DNA from: Fomitopsis serialis | Lineage: Eukaryota > Basidiomycota > Agaricomycetes > Polyporales > Fomitopsidaceae | NCBI RefSeq assembly: GCF_022376445.1 | Contig: NW_025955207.1 | Location: 1-57,984, forward strand | Length of the DNA stretch: 57,984 bases | Direction of reading: 5' to 3' | Shown here: in pieces, positions 36,241 through 49,177 of the stretch | Numbering within the stretch: position 1 is the stretch's first letter | Layout of the letters: every line of letters starts with the position of its first letter | Made by a program: the position numbers and the translations under genes | Notes under the pieces: generated by a model | What the model was told of the DNA's origin: nothing | Databases searched by the model: none | Seen by the model: the letters and a program-made list of their open reading frames with translations, nothing else

Positions 36241-39200
36241 TGCTGGTACAGATACACTCGTGGGTGGTTGCGTCAGAGTTTGGGATCGCGAGGCGAGCGA
36301 GGAGATCTTTGTCAGCTGCGCGGATCTAGGCTGAGCCGGCGAGCGTGCGCACGCGTGCTGAGTGCTGCGGCGGGGAGGGCGACGGCGAGGAGGACGAGGA
36401 GACGGGGGGAGGAGGCGGGGGAGGGGATGTGAGAGGGCGGAGAGAGAGAGGAGGGTGAGAGGGGCGGGAACTTGCCGGCGACGCGGATGCGAGGCCGCGC
36501 CCGGCGGCCAGCCAGCGCCCGAGCGTCGGAGTCCAATCGGCGCCTCTCCCGCCACGCCGCACCTGCTGACCAAGCCCTCGTCGTCGCTTCCGCCACCTGC
36601 CGCCAGCCCACCGCCCCCGCCGTCTGACGTTCCTATGACTCGACTCGCGCCCGCCCCGCCGCACCACTCCTGCTCCCGCCCCGCCACCGTCCTCCAGCCG
36701 CCGCACGCCGCACAACCCAGACAGTCCCAGGGCAGCCCATTCACACTGCGCACGCGGTCCCCGTGGTTCCATCCCAGCTGGGGAATTCTTCCGGCTCTGC
36801 TGCGAACGACCGTCCAGAACTGCCATATCCAGCGCACGCCCACGCCGTCTCGCCGAACACGTCCGAACGCTCTTCCCCCGCGCGCGTCCGCATGATCTGC
36901 CCGCAATGCTGTCCATGTCTCTTCGCGGCGCTCGGCGTCCAGCACTTGCGCTTCCTGTTCTCGTCGGAGGGTCGACCGTGACCGTGCACTTAGGATCACA
37001 TCTGCGATCCTCACACGCCCTCCTCTCGTCAACGGCCTTCCGTCAATTCCCCGGATCCCCGACGCGCCTGTTCCTCGACGTCGACATGCAGTCCGTCTGC
37101 TCAACCACCTTGCTCGTCTCTGTACCAGGCGCAAGCGGGCCCGCTACAGCAACAGTACGTAACTTGGGATCTGCGCCCCCTGATCTCTACATAAGGTAGC
37201 AGAGGCGCTCCGTGCTCGACTTCTCGGCCAGCTCTGTGGAGCACCACCAGTCTTCTGATCAACCTTCTTTCTCGTTCGTCGACCGCCCTGGCCAGAACTT
37301 CCCTCAGGACGATCCCCCTCTCCAGGTGCCCTGCAACGTGCAACCCCCACTGATCCATCGGCGGCTTGTCGTGGAACTCATACCACACTTCCCATCCTTC
37401 ACAGGGCGTCTGTGAGGTCAATGTCTCAGTCGACGGCGGCGTTTTCGACCTCTTGTGACTCGGTGAGGCGCCATCTCCAACCGACCCGCACTGACCCCCG
37501 TTGTCCCCGAGCGTTAAGGTATATACGACAGTTCATCACGACATCAAGATGCAACCGCTGGTTGCATACGGTGGCAGGGCCGCGTACCCCTCGGCAGGCG
37601 ATCCCTGCGCTAACGATCGTCCGACCCCCGCGGAGATCGAGCGATATCTCAGCGAATGCAATCAGTCGAGTCACCGTCGTAACATTCGTGCTGCCGCGCC
37701 GCCCCAACTTGAACCATACTGTATGTCGGCCGAATGCATGTCTTGGGACTCTGGGGGCGCCCTGGACTGGAAGTGAACGCCTCTGACCTGGGGACGCTCG
37801 ACTCCTGGGGATGGCTGCGGACCACGTCGGCTCCTACCTCTGCATTTGGCGCCACGCACACTTGGGTCCAACTCTCGGTCCAGGTCTCCTTCTCAGCCGC
37901 AGGTCTCCCAACCACCAGGCGGGGCTAGATAGGAGCGGTCTCAGCCTTCCGTACCATTCCCTAGAGCCTAGAGGCTGGCGCAACGCGTCCCTGGCCCAAT
38001 CAAGCTCTCCACAACCTTATCCCCCGTACGGTGTCCGAGACGCATCGGGGTGCGGCCGAGCGTCCGCTGTACGATGATGGTGGGTCGTAGGTTTGCGGGG
38101 CCACTCGTATGGAGAGGGGGGCAGAAAGTTTGTGGCAGGCGTTCCGACTCGGCGAGGTATATCTGCCATTCCCCAACGAAGATCGAAGGAGTCGGCCTCT
38201 GTGCGACTGAACCGGAGCACCAATTGCGGTGAGTTGCGTACACACCGCCCACGTACCTTTCTTTGAAGGTGGCTCGACGGCGTCGGTGATGACCTCCAGG
38301 CGATCAACGCTGGAGGGCCGGGCCGGGATGCATGGAAGGTAGGATCGTTATCTCGCGAACGTGTCTCCTCTAGGCTTGGATTCGGAAGTCGGAAGATGGC
38401 CACACGGACTCCACCCCGACAGATGGTGTGTGCGGCTAGCCTGTTTTGTCTCCGTGCATGTGGAGGAGAGGGCTGGGACATGCCATGGTCTATGGATGCG
38501 CCGTCATGGGCTCGGCTTGGGTTCCGGGCTTCCGACTGCATAGCTGTTGTGCACGCATGTGGATGTGCATTGTAACATACAGGGGTGACTCGTCCGCGTC
38601 ACCACCATAGCTCTATATGCGTGCCAAATCTCGTGGATTAACTCCAACCTCAATCCGCCATCCGTGTTTGTAGCAGGGAACACGACCTCGAAAAATCCGC
38701 TTTGTAAACGAGATTCCGGGCGATATGTATGGGCTCGAGCTCGAGCATTTACTGGACTGTTTGACGGTAGTACGACTCGGAAGTTCGAGGGACATGTAGC
38801 CAGCGCCGAAGATCCAGATCTTACGTAGGACGTTGCGGATGACGGCCAGGACGGGACAAGCTTGGAGCAATGATGGACTAAGATGAGTTGGTTCTTGCGC
38901 CGCGATGCGGTGCGACTGTCAAGATCCTTGCAGATATCCTTGAAACTTGCAAACTTGAAAGCTTGAAAGCTTGACGGCTGTGTTACCTCAAGTCAGACAA
39001 CTGCGACACCGACGCGGCAGTCAGTGGCACTGGATGCTCCGTCCAAGTTTTGACAGTCCTCCGACGCGCCTGCTGAAATTTGGTCGAGATCCGGATCGTA
39101 GCGCGTACGACATGGTCACGGTACGGTAAGCCTGTTTTATGTTTGATGCAATCGCACCTTGTGAGTTCGGCTTGATCAGTCACCACCTCGTCGAGAAGCG

Positions 39201-40054
39201 CGCTCACCTGAACCGCCCTGTCAACGATGTTACCGCCCTATGCGTGTATGTTGCAACGTATGGTGACCGTTACATACTAGCCAAACTTACGACTTCTTGC
39301 TCTGCCCATCTCGCTTCATCCATAGGCTCGTCAAAACCACTCTTCTCCGATCGAGGATCGTGCTGGAATCCGGTCCGCCGGATGGCCGCAGGTAGGTCGT
39401 GGCTTGGGTCCGCGTACTCTTTATCGTTGGGAATCCGTTGAAGGCTCTACATATGTGGTAGCTGAAAATGTCAGAGTATACTGAATAGGTAAAGCGCACT
39501 TGGTGCGCTCGTAGAGCTTACATGGGGAGGCGTACGCACACCAGGTCAACACGGGCTGAGATGCAGTCGATGATCACATTGGTCGGCATGCAGACATGTA
39601 CATCGGGTGAGCAGCCGTGGATCACAATGTTAGAAACATTGAGGAGACAAGACAGAAGACCAAATTCGAGACTCGACGTCGACGTCGTGGTGGTGGCTGT
39701 GAGCTGGACAAGGATAATTCAGACGCCCAGAAGACTCTGAAGAGCGAGCTCGAGTAAGGCGCGGCGCGGAGACTCCGGAAGCCATGCCTGAGAGCACCTC
39801 ACATGTGGGTCTCCGTCGACTACAAACTTGGTCTGTTTCCTGTACAACAGTCGTCGAGATATCCTGGTGGTGTCACTGAATGTCGTATAGGCGGCAGAAC
39901 TTACAACACTGGTTTCGCAGCTGGCAAATCAGATCTTACATTGTCACGTTGGCAATACACGAATCTGTTGAATTCACCAACGTAAATTGCATTTGAGGGA
40001 TCTGAATATCGATCGGGAGATGATCGTGGTGAAGTGAGGATACATCGAGGAATG
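36241..40054. other. 3.8 kb without a recognised gene, upstream of bZIP
   Basis: The first kilobase (36.3-37.3 kb) is very GC-rich with long overlapping frames on both strands (up to 196 codons) and low-complexity Pro/Ser/Arg translations. This fits a long 5' leader or promoter of the bZIP gene better than coding DNA. Between 37.4 and 38.6 kb there are frames of up to 174 codons (38017-38541 minus) with no known domain. From 38.6 to 40.05 kb only short frames are present. A small CTTGAAA/CTTGCAA tandem-like patch lies near 38940-38970. Confidence 0.4.
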
Positions 40055-41832
40055 TTATGCGACAATAGCCTCGGTTCTCGGGACCTCTTCCACGTACAGG
40101 TGTCCTGGACTAGGCATGCCATTGGAGGCGCAAGGCTCCGAGCCCCCAATGCTGCCCTCAGGCCTTGCGCAGACCGACTCCTGGTCTAAGCCATCCATCT
40201 CTCCACCATCCACAAACTCCTCGTCTGAGCCAACGGAGTCGGGCCCTGCGTCCACGCCTCCTGGAGAACTGTGCATACCATAAGGGAGCGAGCCGGCGAG
40301 GCTCCCGACCACACGCGTGAAACGGACGTCGGATATCTGAGATGCCCCGGAATCCATGTCCATTGAATTGGCTTCGCGTAAGTTGAGGTAGAAGTGTGAA
40401 ATTAAGATCACTTGGAGGCTGCGGTACATGCTCAGATGTGATTGTGTCATGAATGGAAGACCACGCACGCGTCGGTTAGGGGCGAAACAAATCCGTTCGC
40501 GACCTGGTGTGAATGTCAGCATCATACAGCATTGTTGGGGGACGGTACAAACACTATTTGTTGCAGCCAGTGTCATAGTGATGATGAGAAGTGCAAGAAT
40601 AGTCCTGTACCAAGCGAGATTATACTGATGTGTTTGTGTTTGTATGATACACGGCGGACTCACACAAAATAGACAGTACCTGGGGAGGTGCAAAGAAACC
40701 ACTGAGTCAGATGTAAGATCGACTTCGTAGGCATGTTACTGACCATCTCGGAGCAAAATCGTTGTGATTGGGGCCTCAACGTGCGCATCTTTGGCGAATT
40801 TGATCATGTGTGCATGACGCCAAGTCGCCGCTACCAACAAAACCTCGGCAACTATATTAGCTGCTTCTCCGGCGATGATCACTAAGGCCACGAAGGCCGA
40901 AATCGTAAGTGTATCTCTGACGTGAATCAAGTATTGGAGTTTCAACGTACGTGGTCTGTGTATGGCACCATACATGGTCCTGTGAGGATCATTCCAAATT
41001 ATCAGCATATGAAAACCACCTATAGCTTGTACCATCCGAAGAGAGCACACATCCAACCGGCTCTGGTGCACCGACCAGGACAATTGTGGAAATCTCATAC
41101 TGACAACCACATTAGTACGTAGAAAATCGCGAACAGGCAATGATAATCAACGCACTATATCCCCTACGAAGAGCACCAACGAGGCTGAGAAGATCGCACA
41201 CGTGAGCGAGATAGAGCGATTGCTGATGGCGTAGGCACGCAATGCCGTGAAAGCTGTGAAAAATCGCAGTCAGGCATTAATAGGCTGTACAGGAGAACAT
41301 TTCCGCGCGCACCACCAAAGCTGGTATGAAATAGCGCGCCAGCGCATAATTGTACGACTGTCATGATATAGCCGCTGCCAATTAATGTACTGTAGGTAGG
41401 TTCAGGTAGGTGAAGAAAGATTGCTACCTCTAGATCAGAATCAGCATCTGCACTACTAGTACAGACAAAGCTTAAACTTACTTCACAGCCTGTAAGGATC
41501 AGGATGATCACCTGTCCAAACAGGTACACCGCCACTGATATGTGTATCAGCACGTATAAGCCAGTTGCTACAGACATGTTCCGGCGCTGCCATATCAGAT
41601 CCACATCCCAGCGAAAGGTGAGAAAGCGATCGTAGGCATAAATCACTGTGCATGGACGTCAAGGGGAAAAATACGGGGTCACAGCGAGGTTGCACTCACC
41701 GATAGCTGCAATCTGACAGCAATCGCCTGCGAATCTGTCGCCCGTGCTCTCAGTAGTCGCTCGGAGGCATGACTGTGCGACCTACGCTGCATCGAGGAGC
41801 TTGATGGTCTGAGCAACTTCAGCCGCCGACAT
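40055..41832 (-). CDS. DUF6533 membrane protein, copy B (inverted partner)
   Basis: The gene starts MSAAEVAQTIKLLDA, closely parallel to copy A. After two small exons comes IYAYDRFLTFRWDVDLIWQ, a good match to the DUF6533 signature, then RRNMSVATGLYVLIHISVAVYLFG. Hydrophobic helices follow, including SGYIMTVVQLCAGALF and ALRAYAISNRSIS, and the final exon contains LQVILISHFYLNLREANS, ISDVRF and an acidic Gly-rich tail ending RTEAIVA. The tail is longer than in copy A, which ends at a TAG. It is likely a six- or seven-helix membrane protein of unknown function, on the opposite strand to copy A with 12 kb between them. Internal junctions are approximate. Confidence 0.8.
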
Positions 41833-44718
41833 GACTGTGAGCTACTAGCGTTGTTCGGGGGAGAACGCGCACCTATATACCTCTGGAACACAAAGAGATC
41901 AGTATTGGACCAAACATCTATGACATGAATCACTATCCGTGCTATCGCCTATCGCAGCGCGAGGAACTATCAGGGTTCTACATGCGCAGCTGGCCTGTGA
42001 GGCGAAGTTGTGGAGTGTGATGTGCCTGCACTGGCAAACAACATTCAGTGGAACACAGCATCTGACGAACAGAATTCATACAAACCCTATCAGCTTCTGA
42101 CCAAAAGCTGACATACAAATCCATGTCTTAGTAGACGACAAAGAACACTCGGAAATTATCGCGCGGAAAGGTAATGAGCACACGGTCGCTTTTCGGGACG
42201 TGCGTGTTGTCGTGATGATACGCGCCACGGTGTATTCAAGCCTCTCGGTCCAAGCAGATGAGACAACGCAAATGTTATAGAGGTCAGCGTCTTGTAATGC
42301 GACCAAGAGCCACATTCTGTGGACGACCGGTGGACCGCAATTCGGCCTCGAGAATTTTCTGTGTTTGGAAACACGGCCCTCGGACCATACCGCTGTGGGA
42401 GCGGGAGGTACGCTTTGGAAAAGAAAGGAAGAACAGAATACACAAATACGGAGGAACTGGTCGCGGCATGTGAAGAGCCTCGTACCTAACTCTGCAATCC
42501 AACCGCCTCATTCAATGCATCCGGGTCCATTGTTCCAGATGTCTGACTAGGTTCAATGTCAGCATTGTGAGTTGGGGATCTGTGCAATGCCGACCGGCTT
42601 GAAGAGTGTTGATAGAGACATCATGGTCTCCAGCGACTAACACTAATAGTAGAGTTTGATTCATCTGTGAGGGGGATGTAATTATTCCGATCAGCAAGAA
42701 GAGGGGGATAAGGAGGAGGAGATCGGGAGACAGACAAATCTGGAAATCCATCAGCTCCACCGAGTCAAGCTTGGTCAGGTTCACGGACTTCGATGATACA
42801 TTGGACCTCTCTGCTTGATATCGTCGGATTGTCAGTGCGGTTCAGCATACTGGGCCCACGTCTGTGAGAATATATGCCCGACTAGTACGCCGCAGGACCT
42901 GGACTATGCGGGATGAGAATAGAGTGAAAAGAATACGTCCTATGCGCCACCAACGTCCGCGTGCTCGGAACTACAGCATTCGCCAACCTGACAGGACATC
43001 TCACTAGTCGACATCCACGTTTCGCAAAGACGAATAATGATAAAGGACGCAGAAGACGGAATCCATCTTCAAACTTACCCTCAGCCTAGGTCGGATGAAT
43101 GAGCTCACCCTCGCCTAGGTCTTTCTCAGTGCCCATCTCGACCACGACGCTTGCCCTGCACGGCCTCGAACTGTGAGGTACTGCGATCCGTCTCGCGGAT
43201 CACTGGCGTGAATGGAAAGACAGAACGCAAAAATATCGTACTAGCAGCACGTACCATCAGCCCAACTTTATCTTTTCATGAAGAAGCTCCGAAGCTGTCA
43301 ACGCACGGATAAGTTAGCAGTCGCATCACTTCCACTGGCGGCTTGCAGCTGCTCACTGCGGAAACTTTTCCTTCTTGTAACTTCGCATATGTCTACAAGA
43401 CGCATGTCACTCCATCACTGGCGAAAAGAGTTTACCATGCTCACCGGCCCCCAATGGCAGCCGGATATCTACTTCGAGGTAGAAGATGTGAGGACTCGCG
43501 AGTCGGGGCAGCGGCGCGAGGTAGCTTGAGCCTTACATCGCTTGGGCGTAGTTGTCGTCGTCTGACAGATGTAGATCAGCAACGAGTCGCATCAACTAAC
43601 TGGGATTGTATGGAAGCACTCACACAGCCCAATATGTGTCGATCAACTGTCAGCCATGCGCAATGACCGGTAACCTGGTCACCTCACAAGGTGCGACTTG
43701 GGTGCGACGACCTTTAACGCCTCCCTGAAGCAGTCGTGAGGCTAAGAGAGCTCACTTCACCCCCTCCAACGAGACTGAGTTGGGTCACCTCACGCCTGCT
43801 CGTACCAGCGTCCGCCGCACTGGCTAGATATCATCTCTAGTACACGCATCCAGGCCATCATAGTGCATTCCGCGTCTACTCAGTTACCAATATACAGACG
43901 CGATGCGGGAGATCAAGTGAGAAAAGGAAACACAAACGACCGCTTCGAACGTACCGAATACCCAGACAACTGCGCCGGCGATGCGGTGGCTGCCACTTGC
44001 GCGGAAGAATACCGACAGCGGCGGAGGTGTCCATCTGCAGGGGAGAATGACACGCGATCATCAGCACAACGACGAGTTGGAAAGCTTCGCAACTGACTGC
44101 GCTCCCAAACTCACCGCACTTGTTTCGCTTCTCCTATCCAGCGTCCTGTTGTAGCTCTCACCGGCGTGTACAGAAGCGTCGAACACAGACACAATATGTT
44201 GCAAGCGGTTCTTTGCTGTCAGTGGATGCTGTGAAGTCAGTGCTTTTCGCAATTGAATACCAGAATAGTCATTCATGACCATAATCTTGTACAAGGTGGT
44301 ATTCGCAGTACACACGCACAGTAAGTGGAGAGTGCACGAGAAATGCGTGCAGAGAACCAGTCTCGAATGCAGTGAGCCTGATTCGGCTGAGCGCGGACCT
44401 TGGCCCTGATAAATTACACGCGAAAGCCTCAAAGACGGGGCGAGCAGCTATATACGACACCAATGTTCAACATCAACGTCAGCGGGCGAATTAGACGAGC
44501 TGTATGCAGCGGTAGCAGGTCCGGGATATCGTATATGCAGCGTGAGCTTGGTATGCAAAGTGTATCGCGAGGCGAAACAGCGCGAACACGAATCAACGGT
44601 GGGTGTGGGTAGCAACGAGCGGAAGTGGCAGCGTCATGCTGGCGGGCGTTGCGCCGTCAAGTGGCGGGGTGATACACATGTACAGATGACTCACTGAGGA
44701 AGATGCATGTTGAAGGCG
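41833..44718. other. No firm gene between DUF6533 copy B and ERF4
   Basis: Minus-strand frames at 42076-42315 and 42512-42784 contain a hydrophobic stretch (LLLLIPLFLLIGII) but no domain I can name. The block at 43.43-43.53 kb resembles 25.13-25.20 kb (inverted). From 43.6 to 44.7 kb only short frames occur. Confidence 0.35.
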
Positions 44719-46485
44719 TCAAGTCAGGACACAATCCAGCGAGGCGAGACTCACGTAGTACTCAATCTCGAGCTGCAAAGGCAAGGCCCCCCTACACGTG
44801 AGCGCAGAATAACAATGAAGTAGACAAGCTACGTACAAAGAGAAATGCGACCTTGCGTGGCCAGAGAATGTTCAGACCTCGGGGGTTGTAAGAGCGCATG
44901 TTGACGTCCTCGATGAGCTGTTGTAGCCGACTCATTTCCTATGCATTCGTCAGTGTACGGTCAAATGGTGGTATTGCGTGTGTGATAAGGTAGAAGTTTC
45001 GAGCGCCATGGTCCCCGACGGCTTCAATGTGACGCCGTACATAATATGTGCTTCGCACAGCGAGCTAAGAGAGGTTATGTGCGACACGCGTTCTGTTCAC
45101 TGAGTTTCGTCAATGAGGATGCATCTGCGCCCAAGACATGGTACAGATTTCGCAGCTGACATCTGAGAAGCTGTCACGGAACGTACAGCTCCATCTTCGT
45201 CGTCCACACAGCTCACATGGACGTTTCTTAAACTGCATGGGACCAAAGAGAAATCGACAAAAAGCCCACCTTGTCGTAATGCGATGCCAACACCAGCCTC
45301 GAGGTCTGCAACGTGAAGAACGACAGTGCGTTATCCACAAACGAGTGCTTCAAGCTATGTGCGGATATCAGGATCTCGTTAATGGCGTTGATGGTCTCGA
45401 GGAACTGTGTGGGTGTTAACTGGCGCACATCGACGCGTCAGCTCTGCTGTGAGTAGAAGAGACATGAAATACATACCCGGCCCTCAAACTCCAAAGGGTA
45501 TACTGGCGAGAACTGCGGGAGCTCGCCTGCAGAGTAGTCGCGCTCTATCCTGACGATTTCACGCGGGTGGTGTAGGCCGATCTGACCTATTGGCTCGGTA
45601 CCGTAGGCAGCATCTGGCGGAGGTGGACCGAAGTAGTAAGACGAGTAAGGCACTAGTGGTCTTGACCGTCTGCACCCCGGAAATCAGCCTCTCGTACCGA
45701 GGCCGAACAAGGCAAAGAACTCACAGAGGCTTCGTGCTCGAGAAGTCGTGTATGCGAGTGTGACTCGAGCCATACGGATTTGTGCCGTTGCCTGGAGGCG
45801 GGTCGACGCGCTCCCAAAGGGGCGGACTCGATTGTTGCCCACTTGCACCCTTACTCGGGCTGAGCGGATGGTCTGGGTCAATATTACCTATCCCGTTCCC
45901 AAACACCGCATGCACCGCGTCGTCCGCCGCAGGTACCGCCGCCTCCTTCGTGCTCGGGCTTGTTGAGCCGTCATCCTGCGAGGAAGCTGAGGCCGTCTCG
46001 AGGTCATCTTCGGCCCATGACCGACGCACGTTCACGTGGCGGGCTGCACTACTGGTATTGGCTGCGCCGGGGGTGAGCGGGGTGAGCGGAGGCGAGGGCG
46101 GGAGGGGCGGGGCGGGGCGGAGGCCCATCATCGCCATCTTGAGCGCGAAGTCGGAGTTGGCGGGGGTAATGGTGAGGCGCGAGATGAGGGCGGGGTCCTT
46201 CTCGGGGACAGGAGGGGGAGTGGGCGAGGAGGAGGGGGCCTCGTGCGTACTCAGGCTGGGGATGGCGTCCGAGTCGAGCCCTGTCACTGTCAGTGTCAGC
46301 GAGAGACTGGAACTCGCTGGTGCGGGATAGTCTGTGCCCTCGCCCAGCGGCGTCGGCGTGCCTTCGTCTCTGCTGCCATCGAGATTGTCTGCTGCGGCCT
46401 CCTGCTCAGAAGCCTCGGGGTGTGACGAGCCTGTGGGCGAAGGAGCTCGAAGGTCAATCACTTCCGTCTCAGGCGGTATGTGCAT
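44719..46485 (-). CDS. ERF4: ERF4-family subunit of Ras palmitoyltransferase
   Basis: A long disordered N terminus starts MHIPPETEVIDLRAPSPTG. The conserved ERF4 domain follows over four exons: REIVRIERDYSAGELPQF, PLEFEGR, TPTQFLETINAINEILISAH, SLKHSFVDNALSFFTL, QQLIEDVNMRSYNPRGLN, ILWPRKVAFLF and LEIEYY. In yeast Erf4 partners the DHHC enzyme Erf2 to palmitoylate Ras at the ER and Golgi; the same role is inferred. The intron between HYDK and EMSRLQQ (about 44939-45270) is about 330 bases, five times the local norm. The last exon either runs to TGA at 44719 or splices once more at GTGAGT, so the exact C terminus is uncertain. Confidence 0.88.
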
Positions 46486-47497
46486 CTCGGGCTGTGTAGT
46501 CCCCGCGTGTTAATGAAGCCAGAGTGAAGATAGAGATGCAGTAGCTGGTGAAGAAGTAGATAGTGATCCCCAGGATCGACCGCGCAGAGTTATAACCTGA
46601 CCGGAGGGCCGCTCAGCAAGAGGTCGTAGGCGTAGACAACTTGAAGGAGCGTCGAAGCGCGTTGTCCTCGGGCGGGCCGCGGAGCCTGATTTCCTCCAAT
46701 TAATTATAAATAATGCCCGCGACGGTCGTTCACCCGGATCAACCCTTCGACCAAACCTCCCATGTCCTCCATCCATCCATGCTTCCGAGTTCTGCTCAGT
46801 GTCAATTGGCTTCAGGTCGTATTCACTCTCAGGGTACAATGTATTCAGTCCTTGGTTGGCTGAGACTCATCCACATCCTGGCGTCCTCGTGGGGAGTTAC
46901 GGCGTACTGTCTGGACACTTGCATGCAGAGACGGGATGCTATCCTCTGGAGCTTTACCAGATCTGGTCCAATGGGTTAACATGCATCCGAATGCTCCCAC
47001 GTAGGTGTGAACACAGTTAATGCCACCGACAAGGATAGCTACTACCTACACGCCGCAGGTGCGAGGAATGAGCTAAGAAACTCGCCTTAAGACATGCGGC
47101 TTCTATATTGTAAATCGTATGCCGCTGTTGGGCGAGTTTGCTGCGGCAAGCTGCGCATTGTTTCGAATTCATCACCGCACATGCTTTCCTGTGTTCAAAC
47201 TAGCTGGGATCCTACGGCACCATTGTTGCTGACTGGCAGTGTTTGCTTTCCACGACACTGGATGGCACAGACTTTGTGTGACAATAATCTCCGTTCGGAA
47301 TGAAGGTCCATTTGAAAGTGGCAACAGACGTCGGTATATCGCTCTCAAGCGACCACACTTGTAATATCCGGCCGGCATGGAGTGGACATGACACCCTGCC
47401 AGAAGGCTGCGCCGCTAGGGCTGTCCAGACACCCTGTCCACGACAAAATCAATTAAGCAGAACCATCAATGATCATACACACTACCAGCGGTGTTTA
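46486..47497. other. Gap between ERF4 and GET3
   Basis: 1 kb holding the ERF4 upstream region and the GET3 3' side. Plus-strand frames of up to 106 codons have no recognisable motif. Nothing else was seen. Confidence 0.45.
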
Positions 47498-48945
47498 TTA
47501 GTCTACAGGGGGTACGTACGGCTCCACAAGCATGTTGCTAAAGTCCTTCAGCTTCTGAGGTCCGCGCACCTCTTCCGTAAGCAGCGGCAGCTGCACGATG
47601 TGGAAGAATTCGTCGTATAGCTCGTGTGCCTCGTTCAGGTACTTCTGCTGCATGTTGTGCCGTACGCGGCAATGCTCGCAGTTCGAACCTGTGAAGGGTA
47701 GTGGAGTCAGATACGTAAACAGTGGGGGGAGGTAGAGCGAGAACTCACTCTGCTTGGGGAAGAGAAGCTGGTTAACAACGATGTTGTGCGTGTCGATTTC
47801 ATAAGCGGTGAGCTCCTGAACGAGCCGCTCGGTCTCGTAGAGCGAGAGGAACTCAGAGATGCACACGCAGACGAAGGTTGTCTTTTCCTACGTCCACATA
47901 CCACAATCAGTCTATCACATCACAATCTGGCAAAGTCATCGACATACTGGGTCCTTGAACTGCGTGTTCACCTCTGTGATGACCGCACGCATGCTCTCGA
48001 GCTTAGCGAACATGTCTTCTGGCGCGTCCGCCTGGCCACCCATCAGGCTCGTCATCTACCACGTACCTGCTTCAGTACGCCACCCGTACCAAATAAGCAG
48101 TGGACGCGCACCTGGTTGATCATGGGCCCAATGCGTCCACTGAGCGCACTCAGCTTGCCAAGCGCCTTCTCGAGGACAGTTGGGAAGGAGAGGAAGCGAA
48201 GGGTGTGTCCTGTCGGGGCAGTGTCGAAGACGATGACGGAGTATTCCATCGACTTGACGTGCCTAACATACATGTGCAGCTGAGTATTTGCGCGGAAAAC
48301 CAACGTAGCAGCATTGGTGTATACGCACTTCATGATCTCCGCAAAGCTCATCGCTTCGTCCACACCCGGGATGGCGAACGCGAGGTCCTGCATCATGCTG
48401 CCCATCATCCCGTTCGAGTCCGCTGAATAGTAGGGTTCGGTGTGAGGATGTGCGCGACCCACACTCGCTGCAGAGGCACGCACACTGCTCGACCATCTCC
48501 TGGATCGCACTCGTCGGGTCGATCTCCATTGCGAAGAGGTTGTCGAACCCGTTCACTTTCGTCGCCTCCTTCGAGAACTTCTGGCCAAAAGCATCCGAGA
48601 GGTTGTGCGCAGGATCTGTGGACTATAAGACGCATGGTAAAGGATGTGTGTGCGTGTACATCCACGCGAGAACGTACGATGAGGAGGACAGATTCCCGGC
48701 ATGTCGCTAGCTGGATCGCGAGCGAACACGACGTCGTTGTCTTTCCTATCGTACATTGAGGATTCCACAAGCGAAACGACTACTGTACGACCTACCGACA
48801 CCACCCTTGCCACCTGAACGCCGCGGAGCACAATGAGCATACATACATCGCAGCACTAGAGAGTAAACGTGCCGCAGAAGATCCACTTCAGCGACCTCTG
48901 GTCCAAGACATTTTGTAGAGTCGGCTCCAGGATATCAGTCGCCAT
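47498..48945 (-). CDS. GET3: GET3, ATPase of the tail-anchored protein insertion pathway
   Basis: The spliced protein of about 325 residues matches Get3/ArsA-type ATPases. The N terminus [16 protein letters not shown] is followed by the P-loop [33 protein letters not shown] (switch I), an [15 protein letters not shown] segment, [17 protein letters not shown] (switch II), the Met-rich client-binding part with MTSLMGGQ, and the zinc motif CEHC of the dimer interface. The C terminus is VEPYVPPVD. Get3 carries tail-anchored proteins to the Get1/Get2 receptor in the ER. Seven or more introns keep frame perfectly. The first has a GC...AG border, and the P-loop is assembled from three exons, one only 18 bases long. 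It is head to head with SRP68. Confidence 0.95.
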
Positions 48946-49177
48946 CCCTGTCTTCAATAAGGTGCTCCGAGCTGCAATGGGACGGGTTTAGAAAGATACG
49001 TGGGCTGGAACAGTCAACGAGGTGTCTTATGAGGAAGGAGCGGGCGGTACGCGATCGACAGGCTCAGACAGGCTCAGACGCGTTGCGCGCCCTCGCGTTT
49101 TGGCTTGCGACCACGACCATCTCCGCGAACCTTCGACTGCCATCAAGGACCTTCTAGCGCGGTCTCGTATATTCTGC
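48946..49177. promoter_or_regulatory. Shared promoter region, GET3 and SRP68
   Basis: These 232 bases lie between divergent start codons. A direct repeat GACAGGCTCA/GACAGGCTCA is present at about 49057-49076. No TATA box was seen. Confidence 0.55.

Noticed and set aside
36312..36916. Large overlapping open frames on both strands
   Set aside because: Low-complexity translations in several frames at once and very high GC; no domain. Taken as composition effect upstream of the bZIP gene.
42076..42784. Possible F-box-like protein on the minus strand
   Set aside because: Only isolated hydrophobic stretches; no F-box core and no joinable exons.
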